Shown here: positions 7,962-16,555 of the stretch, piece after piece | How the letters are laid out: each line of letters starts with the position of its first letter | How positions within the stretch are numbered: position 1 is the stretch's first letter | Origin: DATFXM01 sp035315885 | GTDB taxonomy: Bacteria > Acidobacteriota > Blastocatellia > UBA7656 | Reading direction: 5' to 3' | Length of the DNA: 59,650 bases | NCBI GenBank assembly: GCA_035315885.1 | Contig: DATFXM010000153.1 | Span: 1 to 59,650 of the forward strand | The notes under the pieces: generated by a model | The model's database searches: none | The model's input: only the letters and a program-made list of their open reading frames with translations | What the model was told of the DNA's origin: nothing | Made by a program: the position numbers and the translations under genes

Positions 7962-8504
7962 CTAGTGTTTCTCCTCCGAGCGTTCCTTCAATGAAATACC
8001 CATGATCTGAGGGTCGCTGATGAACTCCGAGAGTCGCTGCGGGCTGAACTTGAACTGCACCACAAAGGCTTGGTTTTCGTGCATCATCAGAATCAGTACC
8101 TTTGCGTCATCTTTCTCCCGCTGCATGTAAACGTACGTCCACTCTTTTTGTTTTCGCGCGGCGTACTGAACCAGCGGCTGCCAGTTGCGATCCACCGATT
8201 CGCGAACGAATGCGTGAAAGTCCCGACTCTCCGGGTGAGGTCCTCTCGAATAGTCCACATCCCGCAGCATTGTCATTTTGAAATTCTTGACGCCCGCCGG
8301 CTTAATGAGTTTCACCAGCAGCCGACCGAGCGTAACCATTCCGAAAAGGCCCTGACTCTTTGCGTTGTAGTTTGATTTGATATGGCTGACCACCGTGCTG
8401 TAGCTGTGATCGTCGGCAAGCGCCGGACTCGACGTGAGCGCGACAACCAATACGACGAGTGCAATCGTTCCCAGCTTTCGAGAGTAAGCTTTTCTATTGA
8501 TCAT
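7962..8504 (-). CDS. secreted protein following a DUF4252 gene
   Basis: A 180-residue protein starting MINRKAYSRKLGTIALVVLV, with a Sec signal peptide and probable cleavage after ALA in SSPALADDHS. An upstream extension to 8612 is open but lacks family-like sequence and would overlap the neighbour, so the ATG at 8504 is preferred. The C-terminal pattern (KVLILMMHENQAFVVQFKFSP and after) resembles the end of DUF4252-like proteins, so it may be a diverged relative of the gene upstream. It is the last gene of a run with an ECF sigma factor, a membrane regulator and DUF4252. Periplasmic or membrane-associated; function unknown. Confidence 0.65.
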   Translation of the reverse strand: MINRKAYSRKLGTIALVVLVVALTSSPALADDHSYSTVVSHIKSNYNAKSQGLFGMVTLGRLLVKLIKPAGVKNFKMTMLRDVDYSRGPHPESRDFHAFVRESVDRNWQPLVQYAARKQKEWTYVYMQREKDDAKVLILMMHENQAFVVQFKFSPQRLSEFISDPQIMGISLKERSEEKH

Positions 8505-8586
8505 ATGCGTTCTCGCGTACTCATTAATCGTATTGTGAAATAACGAAATCGAACCACAACCGCTGCTGTCCTCGACACCCTCACTC

Positions 8587-9195
8587 TCATTGCGGCGGCT
8601 TCTTGGATTCACTCTTCTCCTGATCCTTGCTTTCGCCCGTAGCCGCTTCGAGGCCCAGATGCGGGATCCCGAACTTCCCTTCCAGATCTCGCAGCTTTGC
8701 CAGATCTATCGGCCCTACGACGTTGACCACGGTCAGCGCTTTAGGCTCGGCTGCAAGCACCGCCAGCCCCTTTATGACGCTGCCCTCGCTCATGATCACA
8801 ACCTCGAAGGAGCCCTGCCTCTTACTGCGCACGTTTGCTACATGCTGCCACCCGGGTCCGTTGAGTTGACTTCGGATCATCTCCGCGTCGTCTTTGGTGT
8901 ACTCGCCTTCGGTCTCGAATTCATATCTCTTCACGTAGATCCCTTTTAAGGTCGAGAGCAGTTCCTTGATCTTCTTCTCGTCTGGCGAGCGATGGTCGCT
9001 GAAGGCGGACAGTGCTAGTTTGATAATGTTCTCGTCGACCGTAACGTCGATGACTTTGTCGGCCTTGTCGGCAAACTTCTCCAGGTGCGAGATCTGAATT
9101 CTGGGCTCCTGCGCGTGCGCGGTTACCACTGCAAGGAACGAAGCCACGAGGCAAACCCAGATTGCACGTATAAGATTCTTATGAAGTGAACTCAT
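8587..9195 (-). CDS. DUF4252 family secreted protein
   Basis: A 202-residue protein with a signal peptide (ending VVTAHAQ) and a DUF4252-type body: IQISHLEKFADKADKVIDVT, a central KGIYVKRYEF segment, and FEVVIMSEGSVIKGLAVLAA. DUF4252 proteins are secreted, of unknown biochemical role, and in several phyla sit beside ECF sigma factors, as here. The C-terminal tail is Glu/Lys/Ser-rich and probably disordered. The gene follows the putative anti-sigma gene with 33 bases between, which suggests co-transcription. Confidence 0.7.
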   Translation of the reverse strand: MSSLHKNLIRAIWVCLVASFLAVVTAHAQEPRIQISHLEKFADKADKVIDVTVDENIIKLALSAFSDHRSPDEKKIKELLSTLKGIYVKRYEFETEGEYTKDDAEMIRSQLNGPGWQHVANVRSKRQGSFEVVIMSEGSVIKGLAVLAAEPKALTVVNVVGPIDLAKLRDLEGKFGIPHLGLEAATGESKDQEKSESKKPPQ

Positions 9196-9228
9196 GATTC
9201 TCCTTTAGCAGCCGGCGTTCGGCTGCTG

Positions 9229-9825
9229 TTACTTGCTTGGTCTCTCGTCTCCCTGAACCATTCGTTGAGCTTCGACGAGCGTTGAGGTGGCGATATGAAG
9301 CGCGAGCAGTACCCGCTCCTTAGCTGCCTGTGCCTCAGCCTGGTTGGCGCCGATTCGCTCACGCTGCGCAGTATCAGGCGCGGCTGAGCGTCTTCCCTTA
9401 CTCGACGCCCCAGACGAAGGCTTTGCAGCAACCTTCAATGGCGGGAACTTTGACGTGTTTATCTGTTCGCCAGGTCTGTTCGGTTCGTTCTGGTTCGTGC
9501 CGGTCTTTGGATCTGCGGGCCGCGGGGGCGTATTGACGTCAATCTCGTTAATAGCAATCGTCGAGCGCTTCTCGGCCGATTGGCGCAGCACTCGATAACC
9601 TGCGAAGCCGGCCAGGAGCAGGATCAGGGCAGTGGCGGCGACGGCAATAAGGCGCGATGAACTGCCTCGAAACAAGTTGACCAGCGCGCTCCAGAAGCGG
9701 CGTTCGGCTCGATGCGCAGCCGGGTCCGGCTGCTGATTGATTCGAGCCATCAACCTGTCGCTGAATCCCGAAGGTGCGGGTTCGCGTCGAAAGGCGAGTT
9801 TTAGTTCTTCATCAATGCGGCTCAT
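9229..9825 (-). CDS. putative anti-sigma / membrane regulator
   Basis: A 198-residue protein with a cytoplasmic N-terminus (MSRIDEELKLAFRREPAPSG), one transmembrane helix at about 58-80 (LIAVAATALILLLAGFAGY), and a Pro/Ser/Lys-rich periplasmic part ending in a helical, Ala/Gln-rich segment. Its ATG overlaps the stop of the sigma factor gene by four bases (ATGA), the usual translational coupling for a sigma/anti-sigma pair. No zinc-binding HxxxCxxC motif is present, so the anti-sigma role rests on position and topology only. Confidence 0.6.
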   Translation of the reverse strand: MSRIDEELKLAFRREPAPSGFSDRLMARINQQPDPAAHRAERRFWSALVNLFRGSSSRLIAVAATALILLLAGFAGYRVLRQSAEKRSTIAINEIDVNTPPRPADPKTGTNQNEPNRPGEQINTSKFPPLKVAAKPSSGASSKGRRSAAPDTAQRERIGANQAEAQAAKERVLLALHIATSTLVEAQRMVQGDERPSK

Positions 9826-10403
9826 ACGATTGCTTCTCCTAACTTCCGGCTCAGTTTTTCGCGCAGCAGCGCGAGCGAACGACGCAGGTGACTCTTGACG
9901 GTGTTTACGGGCATATCGAGCACGCGCGCGATCTCAGAAGGATCCAGGTCTTCCTGGTATCTCATTATCACGACCATTCTGGCCTTCTCTGGCAGCGTTT
10001 CAACCACGCGCCTGAGCATCTCTGACATCAACATATCCTCTTCGTCTGGAGCCGATACGGGCTCGGCCACGTCTTCGAGGCTGACTTGAGGCCGCGCCTT
10101 GAGTCGCCGCGTCTGATCGATGCAGCGGTGGGCGGTCACTTTGCGCAGCCAGAACGTGAGGTGGGCCGGACTCTTGATGGCAGAGAGGTTCTGGTGGAGG
10201 TTCAGGAAGACTTCTTGCGCCAACTCCTCTGCCAGACTGCGATCGCGTAGAAAATGACACGCCAAACTGAACACCATGGCCTGGTGACGGCTGACTATCT
10301 CGGCAAATGCGAGCTGGTCGCCCCGGGCCGAACGCTCCAGCGCGTCTTCAAGCCCTACATTGGCCGCCTTCTCCAAAGCGATTGTCCCTTCCCACCCCAC
10401 CAT
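9822..10403 (-). CDS. ECF-type RNA polymerase sigma factor
   Basis: About 193 residues. Region 2 is clear (LAFAEIVSRHQAMVFSLACH, then AEELAQEVFLNLHQNL) and region 4 has the helix-turn-helix LDPSEIARVLDMPVNTVKSH ending in LRR. The protein would direct RNA polymerase to a stress- or envelope-type regulon. The ATG at 10403 has no good ribosome binding site. A GTG one codon downstream and a TTG further on (before EKAANVG, preceded by GGAAGGG) are alternatives; the longer ORF to 10529 runs through tandem-repeat DNA and is unlikely to be coding. First gene of the operon with the regulator, DUF4252 and the secreted protein. Confidence 0.88.
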   Translation of the reverse strand: MVGWEGTIALEKAANVGLEDALERSARGDQLAFAEIVSRHQAMVFSLACHFLRDRSLAEELAQEVFLNLHQNLSAIKSPAHLTFWLRKVTAHRCIDQTRRLKARPQVSLEDVAEPVSAPDEEDMLMSEMLRRVVETLPEKARMVVIMRYQEDLDPSEIARVLDMPVNTVKSHLRRSLALLREKLSRKLGEAIV

Positions 10404-10430
10404 TCGTAAGTACGCAAACCGTGCGCTGCG

Positions 10431-10556
10431 GGAATGCAGAATTCTGGAATGCAGAATTCTAACAGGGATGGGGAGATGAGGGGATGAGGGGATGAGCGCA
10501 CAAGCGGCCCGCGGGCCCGAACTCAGCACTCAGCATTGAAGTTCAGAACTCAGAAG
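10431..10556. repeat. cluster of three short repeat types upstream of the sigma operon
   Basis: Two perfect copies of GGAATGCAGAATTCT lie at 10431-10445 and 10446-10460. An eight-base tandem run of GGGGATGA type lies at about 10464-10496. Mixed CTCAGCA/CTCAGAA heptamers occupy 10519-10556. All fall in the divergent gap between the sigma operon and the TM2-like gene. Confidence 0.75.
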
Positions 10557-10587
10557 TTAGCCCCGCCGTAACATCATTGGAGGCCAA

Positions 10588-10794
10588 ATGCGGAATCCCG
10601 GACTTGCGGCAGTGCTCAGCTTCTTCATCCCAGGCGTGGGCCAAATCTACAACGGCAAAATTCTGCGCGGGATCTTCTGGTTGATAGTAACGCCCGGCGT
10701 CTGGATCGGTACCGGCGGATTGTTTGGCTGGGTCTGTCACATAATCTCCGCGTCTACCGCATACTACTACGCCAAAAGACATCCCTTTTCTTAG
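10588..10794 (+). CDS. small TM2-like membrane protein
   Basis: A 68-residue protein with two hydrophobic segments. It begins MRNPGLAAVLSFFIPGVGQI followed by YNGKILRGIFWL, the signature of small TM2-type and related proteins, in which PG-x-GQ-Y-N-G marks the first hairpin. GGAGG lies six bases before the ATG. Inner-membrane location is predicted; function is unknown. The TAG stop is followed immediately by TTCTGAG repeats. Confidence 0.75.
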   Translation: MRNPGLAAVLSFFIPGVGQIYNGKILRGIFWLIVTPGVWIGTGGLFGWVCHIISASTAYYYAKRHPFS

Positions 10795-10867
10795 TTCTGA
10801 GTCCTGAGTTCTGAGTTCTGAGTAGTATTCTGAATTCTCGTTCCGACCGCACTCAGAACTCAGTACT
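10795..10867. repeat. TTCTGAG heptamer inverted repeat
   Basis: The left arm starts at the first base after the TAG stop of the TM2-like gene: TTCTGAGTCCTGAGTTCTGA and on to about 10823. The right arm ACTCAGAACTCAGTACTC lies at 10851-10868. The loop holds GAATTCTCGTTCCGACCGC. It could form a stem of about 18 pairs. Confidence 0.8.
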
Positions 10868-10990
10868 CCTTTGGCTGCTTTGCAAACAAATCTTCGGCGA
10901 CATATACTCTCGCGGCTCTCGAAAAAACCCAGTCGCAGCCGCGATCTACACATCAGTTTGATAGAGTCCAAACGTGAGGCAACACCCATC

Positions 10991-12133
10991 ATGATTTGCC
11001 GGACTGAGCCGAAAGAAAACCGAGTCACGCTCGACTCAACGAAGACGACTCCGCGAAGACGCAGTCTTGCTGTTCTGTGCTGGACGCTGGCGTCGCTGGG
11101 TTGCGCTTCTGCGTTCTCCAACGCTGCGCTCGCGCAGAATCGTGAAACCTTCACCGTAGGCACCGCCACCGCTACAAGAGGTCAAAAGGCCACCGGCACG
11201 ATCGATGTCCCAGCCGGAAGCGACGCAGGTACCAGGATCCCCGTCGCAGTCATCCACGGTGTACGCCCAGGACCCGTGCTGGCGCTGGTTTCAGGCGCTC
11301 ACGGAACTGAATACACCTCGATCATCGCACTCGAACAAATCATCGCGGTGCTGGATCCCGCCCAGTTGTCGGGCACGGTCATCGTAGTCCCTCTGGTAAA
11401 CATCGCTTCGTTCGAACAGAAGGTTCCCCACATAAACCCTGTAGATGGCAAAAGCATGAATCGCATGTACCCGGGTCGAATGGACGGGACCCAGACGGAT
11501 CGCGCTTCTTATCTGATAACCAAACAGGTCGTTGAGCAATGCGATCATTTGATCGATCTGCACGGCGGGGATCTGGATGAGAGCTTGCGGCCCTACGGCT
11601 ACTGGACGCGGACGGGGAAGGCCGAACAGGACCGCATTTCGCGCGAGATGGTACTGGCGTTCGGGCTCGACCACATCATCATCTCCGCGGATCGCCCCAC
11701 CGACCCCGCCGCGTCTCGATATCTCGAAAACACCGCGACGACGCGCGGCAAGCCCTCGATCACCGTCGAAGCGGGTCACGCAGGAACAGTGGAGACTGAT
11801 GACTTGAACGTCCTGGTGACAGGCTGCCTGAACGTTATGCGGTACCTGAAAATGATGCCGGGGTCGCCTGCATCCATCGAGCACCCGGTCTGGATCGAAC
11901 GGGTGTTGTCGGTGACCAGTGAGCAGCCGGGCATCTTTTATCCGCTCGTCAAACGAGGGTCATATGTCGAACAGGGTATGAAGCTCGGTTACGTGACCGA
12001 CTACGTCGGCAAGACGGTGTTCGAGGCCCGAGCTCCCGCCGCCGGTGTAGTGCTTTACATCTGCTCTGTGCCGTCTATGACCAAAGGCGCCGCCATTGCA
12101 AACATCGGAACCGTCGCCACTGATCGCAAATAG
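10991..12133 (+). CDS. secreted succinylglutamate desuccinylase/aspartoacylase family protein
   Basis: A 380-residue zinc-dependent deacylase-like protein (AstE/AspA branch of the M14 fold). Zinc-binding residues are visible as GAHGTE (His104, Glu107) and DLHGGD (His191), and the catalytic glutamate is likely Glu260 in SITVEAGH. An N-terminal signal peptide ends ALAQ at about residue 49, so it acts outside the cytoplasm. The start at 10991 is chosen to give that leader; the frame is open further upstream into repeat DNA. The C-terminal part (VKRGSYVEQGMKLGYVTDY) is the beta-barrel domain typical of the family. The substrate cannot be deduced. It precedes a BMC shell gene by 28 bases. Confidence 0.8.
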   Translation: MICRTEPKENRVTLDSTKTTPRRRSLAVLCWTLASLGCASAFSNAALAQNRETFTVGTATATRGQKATGTIDVPAGSDAGTRIPVAVIHGVRPGPVLALVSGAHGTEYTSIIALEQIIAVLDPAQLSGTVIVVPLVNIASFEQKVPHINPVDGKSMNRMYPGRMDGTQTDRASYLITKQVVEQCDHLIDLHGGDLDESLRPYGYWTRTGKAEQDRISREMVLAFGLDHIIISADRPTDPAASRYLENTATTRGKPSITVEAGHAGTVETDDLNVLVTGCLNVMRYLKMMPGSPASIEHPVWIERVLSVTSEQPGIFYPLVKRGSYVEQGMKLGYVTDYVGKTVFEARAPAAGVVLYICSVPSMTKGAAIANIGTVATDRK

Positions 12134-12161
12134 GGCGCGACCAGGAGAGGCCTACTGATAT

Positions 12162-12731
12162 ATGAGTGCGAACGAAAGCTGGATCACGACCCATTGCATC
12201 GGCTTCATCGAGACGAGCTCGATCGCTAAGGGAATAGAAGCCACTGACGCGATGTTGAAGATGGCGGATGTCGAGCTGCTGCTGACGGCGATCATCCCGC
12301 GCGGGAAATACCTAATTATGATCGGCGGAAATGTGGCCGACGTAGAGTCTTCATTACGTGCAGGGCTGGGGGTCGCTGCCGGGACAGTGTTGGACCATTT
12401 TATTATTCAGAACGTGCATCCGGAGTTGCCTCCGGCGATCAAAGGGAGGACAAAAGTCGATCGGGTAGAGGCAATTGGGATTATCGAAACGAAGGAGGTC
12501 GCTTCGGCCATCTACGCAGCGGACGCCGCGGTGAAGTCCGCTGCGATCAAGCTGATCGAAGCGCGGAATCAGCCTGGAGGCAAAGGACTTGTGGTGCTGA
12601 GTGGGGAAGTAGGAGCGGTCCGGACGGCGGTAGCCGCGGGTGTTGCTTCGATCAGGAAAGAGGGGATGTTGATAGCCGAAGTCGTGATTCCATACGCACA
12701 TGCGCGACTGGTAAGAAGCCTTACGGGTTAA
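12162..12731 (+). CDS. tandem BMC-domain (BMC-T) shell protein
   Basis: A 189-residue protein with two bacterial-microcompartment domains. Domain 1 (about 10-90) has IGFIETSSIAKGIEATDAML and ends VLDHFIIQNVHPEL; domain 2 (about 100-185) has VEAIGIIETKEVASAIYAAD and IAEVVIPYAHARLV. Such BMC-T proteins form trimeric pseudohexamers in the shell facets of microcompartments. AGGAGAGG lies upstream of the ATG. No BMC-H, BMC-P or encapsulated enzyme is present within the window, so it is either a satellite shell gene or used outside a classical compartment. The preceding gene encodes a secreted enzyme, so a shared role is doubtful despite the tight spacing. Confidence 0.88.
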   Translation: MSANESWITTHCIGFIETSSIAKGIEATDAMLKMADVELLLTAIIPRGKYLIMIGGNVADVESSLRAGLGVAAGTVLDHFIIQNVHPELPPAIKGRTKVDRVEAIGIIETKEVASAIYAADAAVKSAAIKLIEARNQPGGKGLVVLSGEVGAVRTAVAAGVASIRKEGMLIAEVVIPYAHARLVRSLTG

Positions 12732-13124
12732 CATCCAATTTCCTTGACTTGCCCCTGCCCATGCAGTACTGTGTCGCTTGCTTTCGCGCAACGGCTTCAC
12801 ACCCAATCGAGACTTTGAGACGGAAAGGTGGCACCTCTCCGTCTGTCTTCAGTGCAGGCCAGCGAAGTCAAATAACTAAATCTTGTGCGGGATTCTTTCT
12901 TTAGAGTTTTGAATTTCCGTGACGCTCCCAAAACCCATCGGCATGCGAAACACCTCCCTCAGCGCGAATGCGTTCGGGTTGTCGTGTGGGTTCGAACGAG
13001 GTTTCAAGGCGACACGCCAGACCGGAATAAGACCCGCAGCAATTGAGGAAGAGGTCTGATCCACCAGCCGGTATGGCGTGTTAGGGTAATCCATCAAAAC
13101 AAAAAAATCTGAGAGGCAGGAACA
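12732..13124. other. 393-base intergenic region between the BMC gene and the TonB receptor
   Basis: It holds a weak promoter-like pair (TTGACT 12744-12749, TACTGT 12767-12772, 17-base spacer), a strong hairpin at 12819-12843, and the leader of the TonB receptor gene with AGGCAGGAACA directly before its ATG. No convincing ORF was found; a short minus-strand frame at 12876-13097 has no family resemblance. Confidence 0.5.
12819..12843 (+). terminator. hairpin downstream of the BMC gene
   Basis: GACGGA pairs with TCCGTC and AGGT with ACCT, with one mismatch between the two stems and a GGC loop. The following sequence TGTCTTC is only weakly T-rich, so it may be an imperfect terminator or a regulatory stem. 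Confidence 0.45.
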
Positions 13125-16100
13125 ATGTCAAAAAGGAAGCCATTCCACTCACTGTGCGCCCTTGCACTGGTAGCGATGATGGGGCTGGGCGCGACCCCGG
13201 TCCTTGCTCAATCGCAGGCCAGCACGGGCGAAATTACAGGCTCAGTGACTGACAAACAGAACGCCGCGATTGCCGTGGCAAACGTCAAGGCAACGAACAC
13301 ACAGACAGGTCTTGAGCAAGCCGTCACCTCCAACGAAGGAGGTCTTTATAGAATCGTTCTCTTGCCGCCCGGCGTCTACAAGGTCGAAGTAGAGGCGCAG
13401 GGTTTCGCAAAGTTCACGGTAAGCAACGTCGAGGTCACGGTTGGGCGGTCAATAACCATCAATGCCGTGCTGGATCCTAGCGGCGTGCAGGAAGTTGTGA
13501 ATGTCACCGCCGGCGCGATACAGGTGCAGACGACTCGCTCGGAAGCCGACGCTTTGGTAAATCAGCGGGCGATCGACAACCTGCCGATCAACGGCCGTCG
13601 CTTCCAGGACTTCGTAACGCTCACACCGCAGGCACTGGTTGAGCCGAGTCGAAATCAAATATCTCTCGCCGGACAGCGCGGCATCAACTCGAACGTGAAC
13701 GTAGATGGTGTCGATTACAACCAGCCATTCTTTGGCGGCATTCGTGGCGGCGAGCGTTCCAACAATGCCTACACCGTGCCGCAAGAATCGATCAAAGAGT
13801 TTCAGGTGGTTTCAGCCGGTTACTCGGCCGAGTTCGGGCGTTCAACTGGCGGCGTGGTGAACGCGGTCACCAAGTCTGGCACGAACACTTTTCACGGTTC
13901 AGGATTTTACCTCCACCGGCCCGAGAGGTTTTCTCGCGATACCGACTGGTTCCAAGCTCTGAGGCAGAGCTTCGCTGCGAACAAACCTCCCGCGCCGTTG
14001 CCCGATGACGTGGTTCCCGCTCCGACCCAGCAACAGTGGGGTGGTTCGTTTGGCGGACCGATCATAAAGGACAAACTCTTCTTCTTCGGAGCCTACGAAC
14101 AGCAGCGGTTCAGAAACCCGCGCTTCGTGTTCTTCGATCTCTTGAACGGGTTCGTACCCACCCCGGCGAATCAGGAGGCGTACAACTTCTACAAGGCTCA
14201 GGAGACGCCATTCACCCAGACCAATGACGCCAAGGCCTTCCTGGTTCGAGGCGACTACGATTTCAACCAGAACCACAGGGTAAACCTCCGGTACAGCCGG
14301 AGCACCAACGAAGCTTTGAACGCAAATGCAACGGGCAACGCGCTGTTGCCGACTACGGTGAGCGCGCTGTCCAATAACGGCACCGAACAGGACCGCACCA
14401 ACACAGTTGTGGGACAGCTTGCGAGCATCTTCAGTGCATCGATTGTGAACGAATTGCGAGGACAGTATTCGAAAGAGGACCGTCCGCGTCCGGCCAACGC
14501 ACTTCAACCGCTCATCACTACGTCGGTGGGCAACGTTGGAACCGTCAGCTTCCTGGGTCAAAACGTTGAGTCTGATTGGCGAGTGCAGTTCGCCGATAGC
14601 GTGACGTGGAGCAAGGGTACGCACACCTTCAAATTCGGAGGTGAGTACAACCACGTGTACATCGAGCAGACGTTCGGGTTTAACCAGTTCGGTACCTTCT
14701 CGATTTCCGGAACTTCACCCGCGACGATTCTCGGGATTATGTCGGTAACACCAACAAATAATCGCTTCGATTCGAACTCTGTCACGTACAACCGTCAGAT
14801 AGGAAACCTGGCAGCGGCATATTCGACAAATGAGCTGTCGTTCTTTGCTCAGGATTCCTGGAGGATTAGGCCTAACCTGACGCTCAACTACGGCTTCAGG
14901 TGGGAAGGTCAATTCAATCCTGATCCCGAATTGGGAGACGATGCGCTGATCAACCTAGTCAAGAATGGCAAGTATCCGTTGGGACACAAACCCGATCCGA
15001 CTCAGATCCAGGACGACCTGAAGCAGTTTGGACCGCGAGTTGGGGTGGCTTGGGATCCGTTCTCGGATGGCAAGATGGTTGTTCGAGGGTTCGCGGGGAT
15101 CTACAATGCGCGAACGCCGCTGTTGCTCATGGCCGGTCCGTTCAACAACTTCAGGACGGTACCCGGCGATCTTTCGGTATCGCTGCCCTTCCCTGTCGCC
15201 GCGGCGAATCCAAACAAGACCGTCTACAAGCAGCTCAAGCTGATCGGCATCGACCTGAATGCGTTTCCACTGGACAAGATTCCGGTAATATCTGTTGACC
15301 AGATCAAGCAGCTCGCCACCTTGCTTGGAGCAGATCCAACGATCGCGGCCATCACCGGCTCGAATCCGATTCTCATGGCGGACGACTACCATAATCCGCG
15401 ATCGTATCAGGCGGGTTTCGGAGTCGAACGCACGCTGACCAAGAGTCTCATCGTCGGTGCGGACTATACGTACGTCAACACTGTTTATCTCCAGAGAGAC
15501 AGGGATGTGAACCTGCCGGCGCCCATAATCAGGGCGACGGATCCGGCTCAGAGGCCTTTCTTCGGGTTGAGGAGCGGGACTCTGCGGCCGGTGCCGCAGC
15601 TCAATCAGATCGTGATTCGCGAATCTACGGCGAGGTCTAACTACCAGTCGCTCACGGTAAGAGCCAAGTTCCAGAAGACCTGGGGTCAGTTCAACGCGTT
15701 TTACGTTTTGTCACGCAACCGTTCGGATGACGACAACGAGCGTGATGCGAGCGGCGTGCGTTATGAAAACGGATTCAATCTGATTCCGGAGTACAACTTC
15801 TCGAACATAGACCGTCGTCATATATTCGTGGCGAACCCCGTGTTCTTCCTGCCGGCAGGTATCGACGTTTCGAGCGCGATCCGTTTGATGTCTGGAAGGC
15901 CGGTGGATGCGTCAATGGGAGCCGACACGAACGAGGACCGCGGCGGTTCGGACCGGCCGTATCTTGCGCCGGGGATTCCATTCTTGCGGAACGGCTTCCG
16001 AAATCGGGCGCTATACTTCGTCGATCTTCGGGCGCAAAAGCGTTTCAGCCTTGGCGAGTCGCGGCGGTTGTATATCAGCGCGGAGTTCTTCAATTTGTTC

Positions 16101-16316
16101 AACCGGAGCAACATTGAACTGTCTGGCAGCCAGGTGACGAACTTCTGCTCTACAACCAACGACCCAAAATGCGGCTTCTTAGGGCCAACGAATCCTAACT
16201 TCCTGAGTCTGACGAACAGGAACATCACCAACCCGGGAATCGGCGGCAAGCTCTTGCTGAACAACAATCCGGGAGCGCCATTCCAAATGCAGTTGGGCGC
16301 GCGCTTCCAATTCTGA
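13125..16316 (+). CDS. TonB-dependent receptor with carboxypeptidase-regulatory domain (Oar-like)
   Basis: A 1063-residue outer-membrane protein. A signal peptide ends VLAQSQA (about residue 30). A CarboxypepD_reg-like domain follows (GEITGSVTDKQNAAIAVANV to about 115), then a plug domain with RAIDNLPINGRRFQDFVTL and SAEFGRSTGGVVNAVTKSGT, then a long beta-barrel ending in an aromatic C-terminus (LGARFQF). This is the large TonB receptor type expanded in Acidobacteriota, thought to import oligosaccharides or peptides; the substrate is not evident. It is monocistronic: a strong terminator follows at 16339. No TonB/ExbBD or glycoside hydrolase gene is adjacent. Confidence 0.9.
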   Translation: MSKRKPFHSLCALALVAMMGLGATPVLAQSQASTGEITGSVTDKQNAAIAVANVKATNTQTGLEQAVTSNEGGLYRIVLLPPGVYKVEVEAQGFAKFTVSNVEVTVGRSITINAVLDPSGVQEVVNVTAGAIQVQTTRSEADALVNQRAIDNLPINGRRFQDFVTLTPQALVEPSRNQISLAGQRGINSNVNVDGVDYNQPFFGGIRGGERSNNAYTVPQESIKEFQVVSAGYSAEFGRSTGGVVNAVTKSGTNTFHGSGFYLHRPERFSRDTDWFQALRQSFAANKPPAPLPDDVVPAPTQQQWGGSFGGPIIKDKLFFFGAYEQQRFRNPRFVFFDLLNGFVPTPANQEAYNFYKAQETPFTQTNDAKAFLVRGDYDFNQNHRVNLRYSRSTNEALNANATGNALLPTTVSALSNNGTEQDRTNTVVGQLASIFSASIVNELRGQYSKEDRPRPANALQPLITTSVGNVGTVSFLGQNVESDWRVQFADSVTWSKGTHTFKFGGEYNHVYIEQTFGFNQFGTFSISGTSPATILGIMSVTPTNNRFDSNSVTYNRQIGNLAAAYSTNELSFFAQDSWRIRPNLTLNYGFRWEGQFNPDPELGDDALINLVKNGKYPLGHKPDPTQIQDDLKQFGPRVGVAWDPFSDGKMVVRGFAGIYNARTPLLLMAGPFNNFRTVPGDLSVSLPFPVAAANPNKTVYKQLKLIGIDLNAFPLDKIPVISVDQIKQLATLLGADPTIAAITGSNPILMADDYHNPRSYQAGFGVERTLTKSLIVGADYTYVNTVYLQRDRDVNLPAPIIRATDPAQRPFFGLRSGTLRPVPQLNQIVIRESTARSNYQSLTVRAKFQKTWGQFNAFYVLSRNRSDDDNERDASGVRYENGFNLIPEYNFSNIDRRHIFVANPVFFLPAGIDVSSAIRLMSGRPVDASMGADTNEDRGGSDRPYLAPGIPFLRNGFRNRALYFVDLRAQKRFSLGESRRLYISAEFFNLFNRSNIELSGSQVTNFCSTTNDPKCGFLGPTNPNFLSLTNRNITNPGIGGKLLLNNNPGAPFQMQLGARFQF

Positions 16317-16338
16317 TCCGCGTTTGTACTCCGATCAT

Positions 16339-16373
16339 AAAGGCGGTGACGTGTAATGCGTCACCGCCTTTTT
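16339..16373 (+). terminator. rho-independent terminator after the TonB receptor
   Basis: A perfect 13-base stem, AAAGGCGGTGACG (16339-16351) with CGTCACCGCCTTT (16359-16371), encloses a seven-base loop TGTAATG and ends in a run of T residues. It lies 22 bases after the stop codon and is the clearest intrinsic terminator in the window. Confidence 0.92.
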
Positions 16374-16555
16374 ACTGCTGATCAGCGAATGCTGAGCTGT
16401 TTTCATTCCAAAGGACGTCGAGAATCGAAACAGAACCCAAAGTCCAAAAAATAAGAGCTGGTGAACTTCATCACCATCGAGGTCCTTCAGCGCCGGTTCT
16501 CGCTCCAACCGACCGGGTCGTCTTAGGCTACTTTGCGCTGATCGCAATTCTTATA

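Noticed and set aside
12744..12772. Strong promoter after the BMC gene
   Set aside because: The -10 hexamer TACTGT matches only three of six positions and no gene follows within 350 bases, so it is mentioned only as weak.
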